From Flavonifractor sp. An100 (GTDB lineage: Bacteria > Bacillota > Clostridia > Oscillospirales > Oscillospiraceae), in assembly GCF_002161175.1 (NCBI RefSeq), contig NZ_NFMA01000020.1:1-57383 (forward strand): a stretch of DNA of 57,383 nt. Direction: 5' to 3'. Below, piece after piece: positions 38,468 to 46,850 of the stretch (positions within the stretch are counted from its first letter, which is position 1; each line of letters opens with the position of its first letter). A program made the translations under genes and the position numbers. The notes beneath the pieces are model-generated. The model was not told the DNA's origin. It was given only the letters and a program-made list of their open reading frames with translations, and did no database searches.

Positions 38468-39352
38468 ATGTCACTGTCGGAGTACCAGTTATTCTGTGCC
38501 ATTGCCGAGCAGAGGAATATGAAACGGGCGGCAGAGCAGCTGCACATTACCCCTTCGGCGGCCACCCACGCTATGAACGCCCTGGAAAAATCCCTTGGGT
38601 TTCCGCTGTTAATCCGGGACCGGGGCGGGATCACGCTGACCGTCCAGGGGGAGCTGCTGCTGCCCCATTTTCGGGCGGTGCTGTTGGAGGAGGAGAAGTT
38701 GCAGGAGGAGATTTCCCAAATCAACGGGTTGGAAAAGGGCTGTGTGCGCATTGGGGCGCTGAACAGCATCTGTACCAACTGGCTGCCAGGTATTTTGAAC
38801 TCCTTCAGCAGGAAGTATCCCAACATTGAGGTCCGGGTATATCAGGGGGGGTACCAGGAGATCGAAGACCAGTTGTTGGATTCCCTGCTGGATATCGGCT
38901 TTGTGTCTCTGCCCACCTCGGAGCGGTTCAATACCATTACCCTCCTCCATGACCGGCTGTACTGTATAGCCCCTCTGGATTTTAAACCCCAAAAGCCTTC
39001 CTATGTAACCCCGGAGGATTTAAGAGATATTCCCCTCATACAGGCCCAGCGGGGCTATGACCGAAACATCCAGGACATTATTGAGGAAAACCAGCTGGTG
39101 TTGGGGCAGCAGCATACTATCGCGTTGGAAAGCGCCGCCATTGCGCTGGTGGAAGGAGGGATGGGGTGCAGTATTTTACCAGAAATGGTGCTCAAACGCC
39201 ATCCAGGGAAGTACCAAGTTTTCCCCCTCCTGAACAGTAAGGACCGCACCATTGCCTTGGCAGTTTTGAAAGGAAAAAAGGTATCTCTTGCAAGCGAGAA
39301 AATGATTCAGGAAATTAGAGCTCAAATTGAAGAAAATTCAACAAAGCAATGA
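38468..39352 (+). CDS. LysR-family transcriptional regulator
   Basis: A 294-residue regulator: winged helix-turn-helix at the N-terminus (MSLSEYQLFCAIAEQRNMKRAAEQLHITPS; first residues diagnostic) and a periplasmic-binding-like effector domain from about residue 85. Divergent placement from the antiporter/aldolase cluster suggests that it controls that cluster in response to a pathway metabolite. I chose the ATG at 38468, which has GGGGGAGG close upstream; the ATG at 38450 (six codons longer) is possible but has a weaker site. Confidence 0.92.
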   Translation: MSLSEYQLFCAIAEQRNMKRAAEQLHITPSAATHAMNALEKSLGFPLLIRDRGGITLTVQGELLLPHFRAVLLEEEKLQEEISQINGLEKGCVRIGALNSICTNWLPGILNSFSRKYPNIEVRVYQGGYQEIEDQLLDSLLDIGFVSLPTSERFNTITLLHDRLYCIAPLDFKPQKPSYVTPEDLRDIPLIQAQRGYDRNIQDIIEENQLVLGQQHTIALESAAIALVEGGMGCSILPEMVLKRHPGKYQVFPLLNSKDRTIALAVLKGKKVSLASEKMIQEIRAQIEENSTKQ

Positions 39353-39673
39353 ATAAAGTTAAATTAGCGAAAAAATGGAACAAAAAACGTCAAAATATAC
39401 AAAAAGAGAACTTGGCGACAAAGGAAAAACAAAGAGGACTTAATTGATCAGATGAATGGTTTTCATTGAGAAAAGAAAAAAGAAGAACAGAAACCTGCAA
39501 AATTAGAAAAGAAGACAAGCGACTTTTGTACAGATGGGAAGGAAAAAAGGAAAAAGCGATTAAATCTTAACAAAATTAGAATTGCAATCTTATTTTGACG
39601 TGTTATGATAGAGAAAAGGAATTATCTCCGGGGAAACCAGCAGAGGGTTCCCACAGGGTTTGAGAGGTGCAAT
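39353..39673. other. AT-rich, purine-rich intergenic region ahead of proC
   Basis: A 321-base stretch, strikingly A-rich on the plus strand (AAAAGAAAAAAGAAGAA-type runs) in an otherwise GC-rich region. No gene, hairpin terminator or known riboswitch is visible. Its 3' end holds a promoter: -35 TTGCAA (39582-39587), 16-base spacer, -10 TATGAT (39604-39609), giving a leader of about 60 bases to proC. The lysR stop has no obvious terminator. Confidence 0.65.
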
Positions 39674-40486
39674 ATGATGTTTCATTCCATCGGATTCATT
39701 GGAACCGGACATATGGGCGGCGCACTGGCCCGGGCGGCGGCCAAGGGAGAGGGGGGCAATCCCATTTACCTGGCCAACCGCTCGCCGGAAAAGGCCAAGA
39801 AGCTGGCGCGGGAGCTGGACTGCAAGGTGGCGGATAACCACACCGTGGCCCGGCACTGCGATTTGATTTTCCTGGGCGTGAAGCCCCAGATCATGGAGCG
39901 GGTGCTGAAGGATTTGGCCCCCATTTTAAAAGAGCGCACCGATCGGTTTGTGCTGGCCTCCATGGCGGCAGGGCTGTCCGCCAGCACCATTCAGGCCATG
40001 GCGGGAGGGGCTTACCCAGTCATTCGTCTGATGCCCAATACCCCGGTAGCTGTGGGCGCCGGTGTCATTCAATACTGCGGCCTGGACACCACAGCGGAGG
40101 AGCTGGAGGCCTTCCGTACCCTGATGGCGCCCGCCGGTCTGGTGGATGAGATCAATGAGGACCTTTGTGACGCGGCCAGTGCGGTTTCCGGCTGCGGCCC
40201 GGCGTTCTGTGCCTTGTTTGTAGAGGCCCTGGCGGACGGGGGCGTGGCCTGCGGACTGCCCCGGGATAAGGCGCTGGCTTATACCGCCCAGACATTGAAG
40301 GGGGCAGCCAAGCTGATGCTGGAGACGGGGATTCATCCCGGAGATATGAAGGACGGAGTCTGTTCCCCTGGCGGCACCACCATCCAGGGAATCCGGGTGC
40401 TGGAGGAGCAGGGCTTCCGGGCGGCTGCCATGAAAGCGGTCATTGCCGCCTATGAGAAGACACTCTCCTTTGAGCATAAGGGCTAA
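39674..40486 (+). CDS. proC: Pyrroline-5-carboxylate reductase
   Basis: A 270-residue NAD(P)H-dependent reductase forming proline from pyrroline-5-carboxylate. The Rossmann motif is IGFIGTGHMGGALA; VIRLMPNTPVAVGAGV and the C-terminal block GIHPGDMKDGVCSPGGTT are family signatures. The start is taken at 39674 (ATGATG, GAGGTG just upstream); 39677 is equally possible. proB begins 44 bases downstream, so proC-proB-proA is likely one operon making proline from glutamate. Confidence 0.95.
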   Translation: MMFHSIGFIGTGHMGGALARAAAKGEGGNPIYLANRSPEKAKKLARELDCKVADNHTVARHCDLIFLGVKPQIMERVLKDLAPILKERTDRFVLASMAAGLSASTIQAMAGGAYPVIRLMPNTPVAVGAGVIQYCGLDTTAEELEAFRTLMAPAGLVDEINEDLCDAASAVSGCGPAFCALFVEALADGGVACGLPRDKALAYTAQTLKGAAKLMLETGIHPGDMKDGVCSPGGTTIQGIRVLEEQGFRAAAMKAVIAAYEKTLSFEHKG

Positions 40487-40530
40487 GAGGGGAGACCGTT
40501 CATCACAACAGGGGAGCGAGGAAGAACAAC

Positions 40531-41328
40531 ATGCGAATGGTAGTAAAGGTAGGCACCTCCACCTTGGCCCACGCCACCGGGCGGCTGAATATCCGCCATG
40601 TGGAGGAGCTGGTGAAGGTTCTGTCCGATTTGAAAAACGCGGGACATGAGGTGATTCTGGTCTCCTCGGGAGCCATCGGCATGGGAGTGGGCAAGCTGAA
40701 CCTGCCCGGCCGGCCCTCCGATATGCCCACCAAGCAGGCTGCCGCCGCGGTGGGCCAGTGCGAGCTGATGTATACTTACGACCGGCTGTTCACCCAGTAT
40801 AACCACACCGTGGCCCAGATCCTGCTCACTGGGGAGGACGTGGACCACGCCGACCGGCGGAGCAATTTTGAAAATACCATGTCCCGGCTGCTGGAGCTGG
40901 GGGCTCTGCCCATCATCAACGAGAACGACACCGTGGCCACCGCTGAGATCAAGGTGGGAGACAACGATACCCTGGGAGCCATCGTGGCCTGCTGCGTGGA
41001 GGCGGATCTGCTGGTGCTCCTCAGCGATATTGAGGGGCTGTATACCGCCGACCCCCGCACCGACCCCAACGCCCAGCTCATTCCCGTGGTGGAGGAGGTC
41101 ACTCCCCAGGTGGAGGCCCTGGCCGGAGGCAAGGGCAGCGAGCTGGCCACCGGCGGAATGGCCACCAAGCTGCGGGCGGCCAAGATGGTCACCCAGGTGG
41201 GCTGCGACATGGTCATCACCAACGGCCAGCATCCTCAGGTGCTCTACGACATCGCCCAGGGGAAGGCTGTGGGCACCCGGTTTGTGGCCAAGAAGACGGA
41301 GGAGAAGGAAACCAGTCCAAAGGGCTGA
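40531..41328 (+). CDS. proB: Glutamate 5-kinase (no PUA domain)
   Basis: A 265-residue amino-acid kinase phosphorylating glutamate, the first step of proline synthesis. [11 protein letters not shown] (nucleotide site), [22 protein letters not shown] and [13 protein letters not shown] [15 protein letters not shown] are present. The chain ends right after the kinase domain, so the C-terminal PUA domain of the E. coli enzyme (367 residues) is absent; short ProB forms are known. proA follows 16 bases on. Confidence 0.95.
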   Translation: MRMVVKVGTSTLAHATGRLNIRHVEELVKVLSDLKNAGHEVILVSSGAIGMGVGKLNLPGRPSDMPTKQAAAAVGQCELMYTYDRLFTQYNHTVAQILLTGEDVDHADRRSNFENTMSRLLELGALPIINENDTVATAEIKVGDNDTLGAIVACCVEADLLVLLSDIEGLYTADPRTDPNAQLIPVVEEVTPQVEALAGGKGSELATGGMATKLRAAKMVTQVGCDMVITNGQHPQVLYDIAQGKAVGTRFVAKKTEEKETSPKG

Positions 41329-41344
41329 CCAGGAGGGAAGGAAT

Positions 41345-42601
41345 ATGACCACACAGGAATTGCTACAGCGGGCCCAGAGGGCCAAGAGGGTAATGGCCCT
41401 GGCGGACACCCAGACCAAAAACCGGGCCCTGCTGGCCATGGCCGACGCCCTGGAGCGGGAGCAGAGGGAGATCCTGGCTGCCAACGCCCTGGATCTGGGG
41501 GCGGCCCAGGGTTCCATCTCCAACGTGATGCTGGACCGGCTGGCCCTGTCCCCCCAGCGCCTGGCCGGGATGGCCCAGGGCATCCGGGAGGTGGCCGCCC
41601 TGCCCGACCCGGTGGGGGAGGTGCTCCAGCATGTGGAGCGGCCCAACGGCATGATCATTGAACGCAGGGCGGTGCCCATGGGGGTCATCGCCATCATCTA
41701 TGAGTCCCGGCCCAACGTCACCTCAGACGCCGCCGCCCTGGCCCTGAAGGCGGGGTCGGCCTGCGTGCTCCGGGGAGGCAAGGAGGCCCACCGGTCGGCC
41801 GCGGCTATTGTGGCCGCCCTGCGCCGGGGTCTGGAGGAGGCAGGGTTGCCCGCTGACGCTCTGGGGCTGGTGGAGGATACCACCCGGCAGAGCGCCAAGG
41901 AGCTGATGGAGGCCCGGGGCCTGGTGGACCTACTCATCCCCCGTGGTGGAGCGGGGCTCATCCGGTCCTGTGTGGACAACGCCCTGGTCCCCGTCCTGGA
42001 GACGGGCACCGGCATCTGCCACATCTATGTGGATGAGCGGGCGGACCTGGACATGGCTTTGGATATTGTGGAGAACGCCAAGTGCTCCCGGCCCAGCGTG
42101 TGCAACGCCTGCGAGGTGTGCCTGGTCCACCGTTCGGTGGCCAAGGAGTTCCTACCCCGGCTGTGGGAACGGCTGACCCGGGACCGGGTGAAGCAGGAGC
42201 TGCTCCCGGTGGAGCTGCGCCTGGACGGGGAGGCTGCCGCCATTATCCCCGGTACCCCTGCTGGTGAGAAGGACTTTGACACCGAATTTCTGGACTACAT
42301 CCTGGCGGTGGGGGTGGTAGGGAGTGTGGAGGAGGCCATGGACCACATTGCCGCCCACTCCACCGGCCACTCCGAGTCCATCATCACCGCCGATGAGGAG
42401 GCTGCCCGGAAGTTCCTGGCGGGGGTGGACTCCGCTGCCGTGTACTGGAATGCCTCCACCCGGTTTACCGACGGGGGAGAGTTCGGCCTGGGCTGTGAGA
42501 TGGGCATTTCCACCCAGAAGCTCCACGCCCGGGGGCCTCTGGGCCTGCGGGAGCTGTGTACCTTCAAATACACCATTCAAGGCCAGGGCCAGGTGCGCTG
42601 A
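41345..42601 (+). CDS. proA: Gamma-glutamyl phosphate reductase
   Basis: A 418-residue NADPH-dependent reductase turning glutamyl phosphate into glutamate semialdehyde. The catalytic cysteine is in [30 protein letters not shown] and [21 protein letters not shown] are ProA signatures. The start at 41345 has GGAGGGAAGG upstream; in-frame sequence further upstream lies within proB and is not coding. It completes the proC-proB-proA set. Confidence 0.96.
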   Translation: MTTQELLQRAQRAKRVMALADTQTKNRALLAMADALEREQREILAANALDLGAAQGSISNVMLDRLALSPQRLAGMAQGIREVAALPDPVGEVLQHVERPNGMIIERRAVPMGVIAIIYESRPNVTSDAAALALKAGSACVLRGGKEAHRSAAAIVAALRRGLEEAGLPADALGLVEDTTRQSAKELMEARGLVDLLIPRGGAGLIRSCVDNALVPVLETGTGICHIYVDERADLDMALDIVENAKCSRPSVCNACEVCLVHRSVAKEFLPRLWERLTRDRVKQELLPVELRLDGEAAAIIPGTPAGEKDFDTEFLDYILAVGVVGSVEEAMDHIAAHSTGHSESIITADEEAARKFLAGVDSAAVYWNASTRFTDGGEFGLGCEMGISTQKLHARGPLGLRELCTFKYTIQGQGQVR

Positions 42602-42708
42602 CCCCTGCTGATGAAAGGACCCGTTTCCGGCTTTCGCGGGTCCCCTGCCATATGGCGAGAGAGCCGGAGCGAAGACCATATTTTTTCATAGAAAGGACGG
42701 AGATTCCA

Positions 42709-43203
42709 ATGACCTCACATATGGAAGCGTTCATCCAGATCACCCAGGAACTGCTGGGGTCGGAGCAGGTGCGGATGATGGGCCGGTGGAAGCACCATGG
42801 TCCCATTACCACCCTGGACCACTCCCTGTTCGTGGCCTATCTGTCCTACCGGGCAGCCAAGGCCCTGGGCCTGGATGAACGGGCGGCCGCCCGGGGCGGC
42901 CTGCTCCACGATCTGTACCTCTACGACTCCAAGGACAAGTCTGCCCACCCCGGCTGGCAGTGCTTTGACCACCCCCGGGCCGCGGCCCGGAACGCCGAGG
43001 CGCTCACTGAGCTGAGCGAAAAAGAGCGCAACATCATCCTCTCCCACATGTGGCCCCTGGGCGGAGCCCTGCCCCGCTCTCCGGAGGCCCTGCTGGTGGA
43101 CCTGGTGGATACCTTCTGCGCCGGGCTGGAGGTATTCCGCATCTATCACCCCTCCCGGCTGCGCAAGCGTCTGGGGGTACAGCCCCTCACCGCGGGCACC
43201 TGA
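42709..43203 (+). CDS. HD-domain protein, putative phosphohydrolase
   Basis: A 164-residue protein with HD-superfamily features: TLDHSLFVAYLSYRAAKALG, then the metal-binding HD pair in RGGLLHDLYLYD and later ILSHMWPLGGALP. The substrate is unknown; many small HD proteins act on nucleotides. The start at 42709 follows GGAG by 6 bases. It ends at a terminator before the glmU-prs-pth block, and its relation to the pro operon upstream is positional only. Confidence 0.82.
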   Translation: MTSHMEAFIQITQELLGSEQVRMMGRWKHHGPITTLDHSLFVAYLSYRAAKALGLDERAAARGGLLHDLYLYDSKDKSAHPGWQCFDHPRAAARNAEALTELSEKERNIILSHMWPLGGALPRSPEALLVDLVDTFCAGLEVFRIYHPSRLRKRLGVQPLTAGT

Positions 43204-43213
43204 GGGAACCATT

Positions 43214-43252
43214 GCCGCCCTTCCCAAGAGGAGGGGCGGCTTTTGTGTTTTG
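43214..43252 (+). terminator. Terminator after the HD-domain gene
   Basis: An 11-bp stem GCCGCCCTTCC / GGAGGGGCGGC (one G-U pair; 43214-43224 with 43230-43240), 5-base loop, followed by TTTTGTGTTTT. Confidence 0.88.
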
Positions 43253-43317
43253 GTTGGGTAATATTGCTCAGAAATTGGAGTTTCGGGCCCAATTTAAAAA
43301 TTTTTTTCTTGTCACCG

Positions 43318-43345
43318 CTGACATTCGCTGGTAATATGCTATAAT
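43318..43345 (+). promoter_or_regulatory. Promoter of the GlmU-like/prs transcript
   Basis: -35 CTGACA (43318-43323), 16-base spacer, perfect -10 TATAAT (43340-43345) with an extended TGC just before it. Confidence 0.8.
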
Positions 43346-43406
43346 GTCTATGTCAAGCACGGACGGTTAAGGGCTGTCCGGAGCGTGTTAAGGAGGATTT
43401 TGTCCT

Positions 43407-44090
43407 ATGAAGGATCATTCTCAGGCCCTGGCCGCCAAGCGCCAGGCCCTGTTGGAGGCCGGGGTGGAGATGATGGACCCCGCCGCTGTCTATGTGGAGG
43501 ACACCGTCACCGTGGGAGCGGGAACCCTGCTGCTGCCGGGCACCATTCTGCGGGGCAACACCGTGGTGGGGAAAAACTGCCAGCTGGGTCCCAACGTGAT
43601 GCTCACCGACTGCACCGTGGAGGATAACGTCACCATCAACGCCTCCCAGTGTGAGGAGAGCACCATTCAGGAGGGGTGCCAAATCGGCCCCTACACCCAC
43701 ATCCGGCCCCACTGTGTGGTGGGGAAGGGCTCCAAAATTGGGGCCTTTGTCCAGCTGAAGAACTGCAACCTGGGGGAGGGCACCAAGATGGCCCACCTGA
43801 CCTACGTGGGCGACAGCGACGTGGGCGACCACTGCAACTTCGGCTGCGGCACCGTCACCTGCAACTACGACGGCTTTCAAAAGTTCCGCACCACCATCGG
43901 CAGCAACGTCTTTGTGGGCTGCAACACCAACTTTGTCCCCCCCGTGACCATTGGGGACGGGGCCTATATCGCCGCCGCCACCACCGTCACGGAGGACATC
44001 CCCGGTGATGCTATGGCCATCGGCCGCGCCCGTCAGATGGTAAAGCCCGGCTGGGCCGCCGACAACCGGGAGAAGAAAGGGAAGAAGTGA
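43407..44090 (+). CDS. GlmU-type acetyltransferase domain protein (no pyrophosphorylase domain)
   Basis: A 227-residue left-handed beta-helix protein equal to the C-terminal half of GlmU, which acetylates glucosamine-1-phosphate for peptidoglycan precursor synthesis. The linker helix is followed by hexapeptide repeats; IRPHCVVGKGSKIGAFVQLKN, AHLTYVGDSDVGD and GTVTCNYDGFQKFRT keep the catalytic His/Tyr and Asn/Lys equivalents. The N-terminal uridyltransferase domain (about 230 residues with a GxGTRMxS site) is absent. AAGGAGG precedes the ATG and a promoter lies 62 bases upstream, so this is a complete gene, not a 5' truncation. It keeps the classical place ahead of prs. Confidence 0.88.
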   Translation: MKDHSQALAAKRQALLEAGVEMMDPAAVYVEDTVTVGAGTLLLPGTILRGNTVVGKNCQLGPNVMLTDCTVEDNVTINASQCEESTIQEGCQIGPYTHIRPHCVVGKGSKIGAFVQLKNCNLGEGTKMAHLTYVGDSDVGDHCNFGCGTVTCNYDGFQKFRTTIGSNVFVGCNTNFVPPVTIGDGAYIAAATTVTEDIPGDAMAIGRARQMVKPGWAADNREKKGKK

Positions 44091-44193
44091 GGAGGCCCTC
44101 ACTTACCATAAATCAGGAGAGTACACAGGAAGATCGAAACCGGGGAGGGCGGGTGAGACAGGGCCCGCACCTCCACCACAGGGAGGATGTAAC

Positions 44194-45177
<984 letters not shown>

Positions 45178-45200
45178 GAGAGGCATCATCGGAAACCAAA

Positions 45201-45237
45201 CACGCAGGGGCGGGTATCCCTTACCCGCCCCTGCGTG
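45201..45237. terminator. Hairpin between prs and pth
   Basis: A 16-bp perfect stem (45201-45216 with 45222-45237) with a 5-base loop and no T tract, 24 bases before the pth start. It is possibly a partial terminator or a stability element. Confidence 0.65.
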
Positions 45238-45261
45238 GTCGTAAAGCGAGGAAACAAGTCA

Positions 45262-45855
45262 ATGCTGTTCAAGAAAAACGCCGGAGGCGCCACCTGGCTG
45301 GTGGTGGGCCTGGGCAATCCAGGAGACAAATATGAAAATACCCGGCATAACGTGGGCTTCATGGTGGCCGACGAGCTGGCTGAGCGGCAGAAGGTGCCGG
45401 TGCAGCGGCTGAAGTTCAAGGCCCTGACCAACCTGGTGACCATTTCCGGGGAAAAGGTGCTGCTCATGAAGCCGGTGACCTATATGAACCTGTCCGGGGA
45501 GGCGGTGGGCCAGGCGGCCGACTTTTATAAAATCCCCCCCGACCACGTGCTGGTCATCTCCGACGACACCGCCCTGGCCCCGGGCCGGCTGCGCATCCGC
45601 AAGGGAGGCTCCGCCGGGGGCCACAACGGCCTGAAAAACATCATCCAGCACCTGGGCACCGACCAATTTCCCCGGGTGCGGGTGGGGGTGGGGGAGAAGC
45701 CCCATCCCGACTATGACCTGGCCGACTGGGTGCTGGGCAAGTTTGTGGGAGAGGACAAAAAGACCATGGACCAGGCGGTGAAGCGGGCCGCCGACGCTGT
45801 GGAGTGCCTCATCCAGAATGGCCCCGACAAGGCCATGAACCGGTTCAACGGGTAA
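45262..45855 (+). CDS. pth: Peptidyl-tRNA hydrolase
   Basis: A 197-residue hydrolase recycling peptidyl-tRNA released from stalled ribosomes. VVGLGNPGDKYENTRHNVGF carries the catalytic histidine and the active-site asparagine region; KPVTYMNLSGEAV, VISDDTAL (aspartate) and RIRKGGSAGGHNGLKNI follow. The ATG at 45262 is preceded by GAGGAAA; an earlier in-frame GTG lies inside the hairpin at 45201-45237 and is unlikely. An N-terminal LFKKNAGGAT extension of about ten residues precedes the core. Confidence 0.95.
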   Translation: MLFKKNAGGATWLVVGLGNPGDKYENTRHNVGFMVADELAERQKVPVQRLKFKALTNLVTISGEKVLLMKPVTYMNLSGEAVGQAADFYKIPPDHVLVISDDTALAPGRLRIRKGGSAGGHNGLKNIIQHLGTDQFPRVRVGVGEKPHPDYDLADWVLGKFVGEDKKTMDQAVKRAADAVECLIQNGPDKAMNRFNG

Positions 45856-45950
45856 GGTTTTAGAAAAGTTTAAGAAAATTCCTCCTATGGTCTTAATTTC
45901 CACAGGATATTCTATGTGGGATATGTTATGTTTGGTTAGGAGGAGACGGT

Positions 45951-46718
45951 ATGAAGTGGTACGTGCTCACCCACATCCGTAAGCTGTTTCTGGTGTGGGT
46001 CATCCTGGGGATTGTGGGCCTGATCGTGGGGCTGACCCTGCGTCCCGACCTGCCCAACACCCTGTTTCTGTTCTACATGATCTGGGTGTTGGCGGGCCAC
46101 TGTGGGGGAAATCTCTTTGCCCGGTCCATGCTCACCCAGGCCCTTCGTACCCTGGATGAGACCTGTGACCCGGAGCCTCTGGTGGAGGTGAGCCGGGCCA
46201 TCGTCAAGCAGAACCCCAAGGTCTGCGGCAACTGGGTCTACCTGGCCTGGGCCCTGACCCTGCTGGGCCGGGAGGAGGAGGCCCTGGAGGCGGCCAACCG
46301 GGCGGAGCGGCGGCCCCGCCGGCTGTGGAAAAATCCCCTGCTCCTCCTCATCTGGAGCTCCGCCCTGCCGGTGGATGACCCCCGCCGGGAGAAGGCGGAG
46401 GAGGCTCTGGAGGCTATGACCCGGCGGGGTCCCAAAAAGCGGCGCGCCCTCATTCGCCTGGCCCTGGATGTCCGCAAGCGGGACAGCCAGGTGACGGAGG
46501 CTTCCCAGGAGCAGGAAAGCGCCCTGATCGCCGCCGTGGAACAGGCCGGCTGCACCCGGGAGCAGGTGAGTGCCCACCTGGCCTTGGGGCTGTACTATGT
46601 CCAGCAGGGCAAGCCGGAGCAGGCCCAGGAGTACCTGGCCTTTGTGGCCGCCCACGGAGGCAAGCTGAAGGTAAAGACGGAGGCGGAGAAGCTGCTGTGC
46701 CGCCTGCCCGCCCCCTGA
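45951..46718 (+). CDS. Membrane protein with TPR-like helical region, function unknown
   Basis: A 255-residue protein with two hydrophobic segments at the N-terminus (about 10-30 and 37-55) and a helical remainder with tetratricopeptide-like pattern (GNWVYLAWALTLLGREEEAL; HLALGLYYVQQGKPEQAQEY). I cannot assign a function. A strong GGAGGAG site precedes the ATG. It lies between pth and mfd and is probably expressed with one of them. Confidence 0.78.
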   Translation: MKWYVLTHIRKLFLVWVILGIVGLIVGLTLRPDLPNTLFLFYMIWVLAGHCGGNLFARSMLTQALRTLDETCDPEPLVEVSRAIVKQNPKVCGNWVYLAWALTLLGREEEALEAANRAERRPRRLWKNPLLLLIWSSALPVDDPRREKAEEALEAMTRRGPKKRRALIRLALDVRKRDSQVTEASQEQESALIAAVEQAGCTREQVSAHLALGLYYVQQGKPEQAQEYLAFVAAHGGKLKVKTEAEKLLCRLPAP

Positions 46719-46774
46719 TTTCCATCCATCCACGCTCCCCACGGGTGGGCCCCCAGGTTTCTCAATGACTATAC

Positions 46775-46798
46775 CCCCCACTCCTGCGGGAGTGGGGG
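46775..46798. terminator. Hairpin ahead of mfd
   Basis: A 10-bp stem CCCCCACTCC / GGAGTGGGGG with loop TGCG and no T tract, 53 bases before the mfd start. Confidence 0.5.
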
Positions 46799-46850
46799 CA
46801 ATGCCGCGTTCCCATAGAACCATTCATCCTTGGTAAGGGAGGTCCGTCCG

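Noticed and set aside
39353..39673. Small gene or T-box ahead of proC
   Set aside because: There is no frame with a ribosome site and no GGGTGG...CC T-box motif or terminator; only a promoter near the 3' end is supported.
45235..45261. Upstream GTG start for pth
   Set aside because: It falls within the 3' arm of the hairpin at 45201-45237 and has no ribosome site; the ATG at 45262 does.
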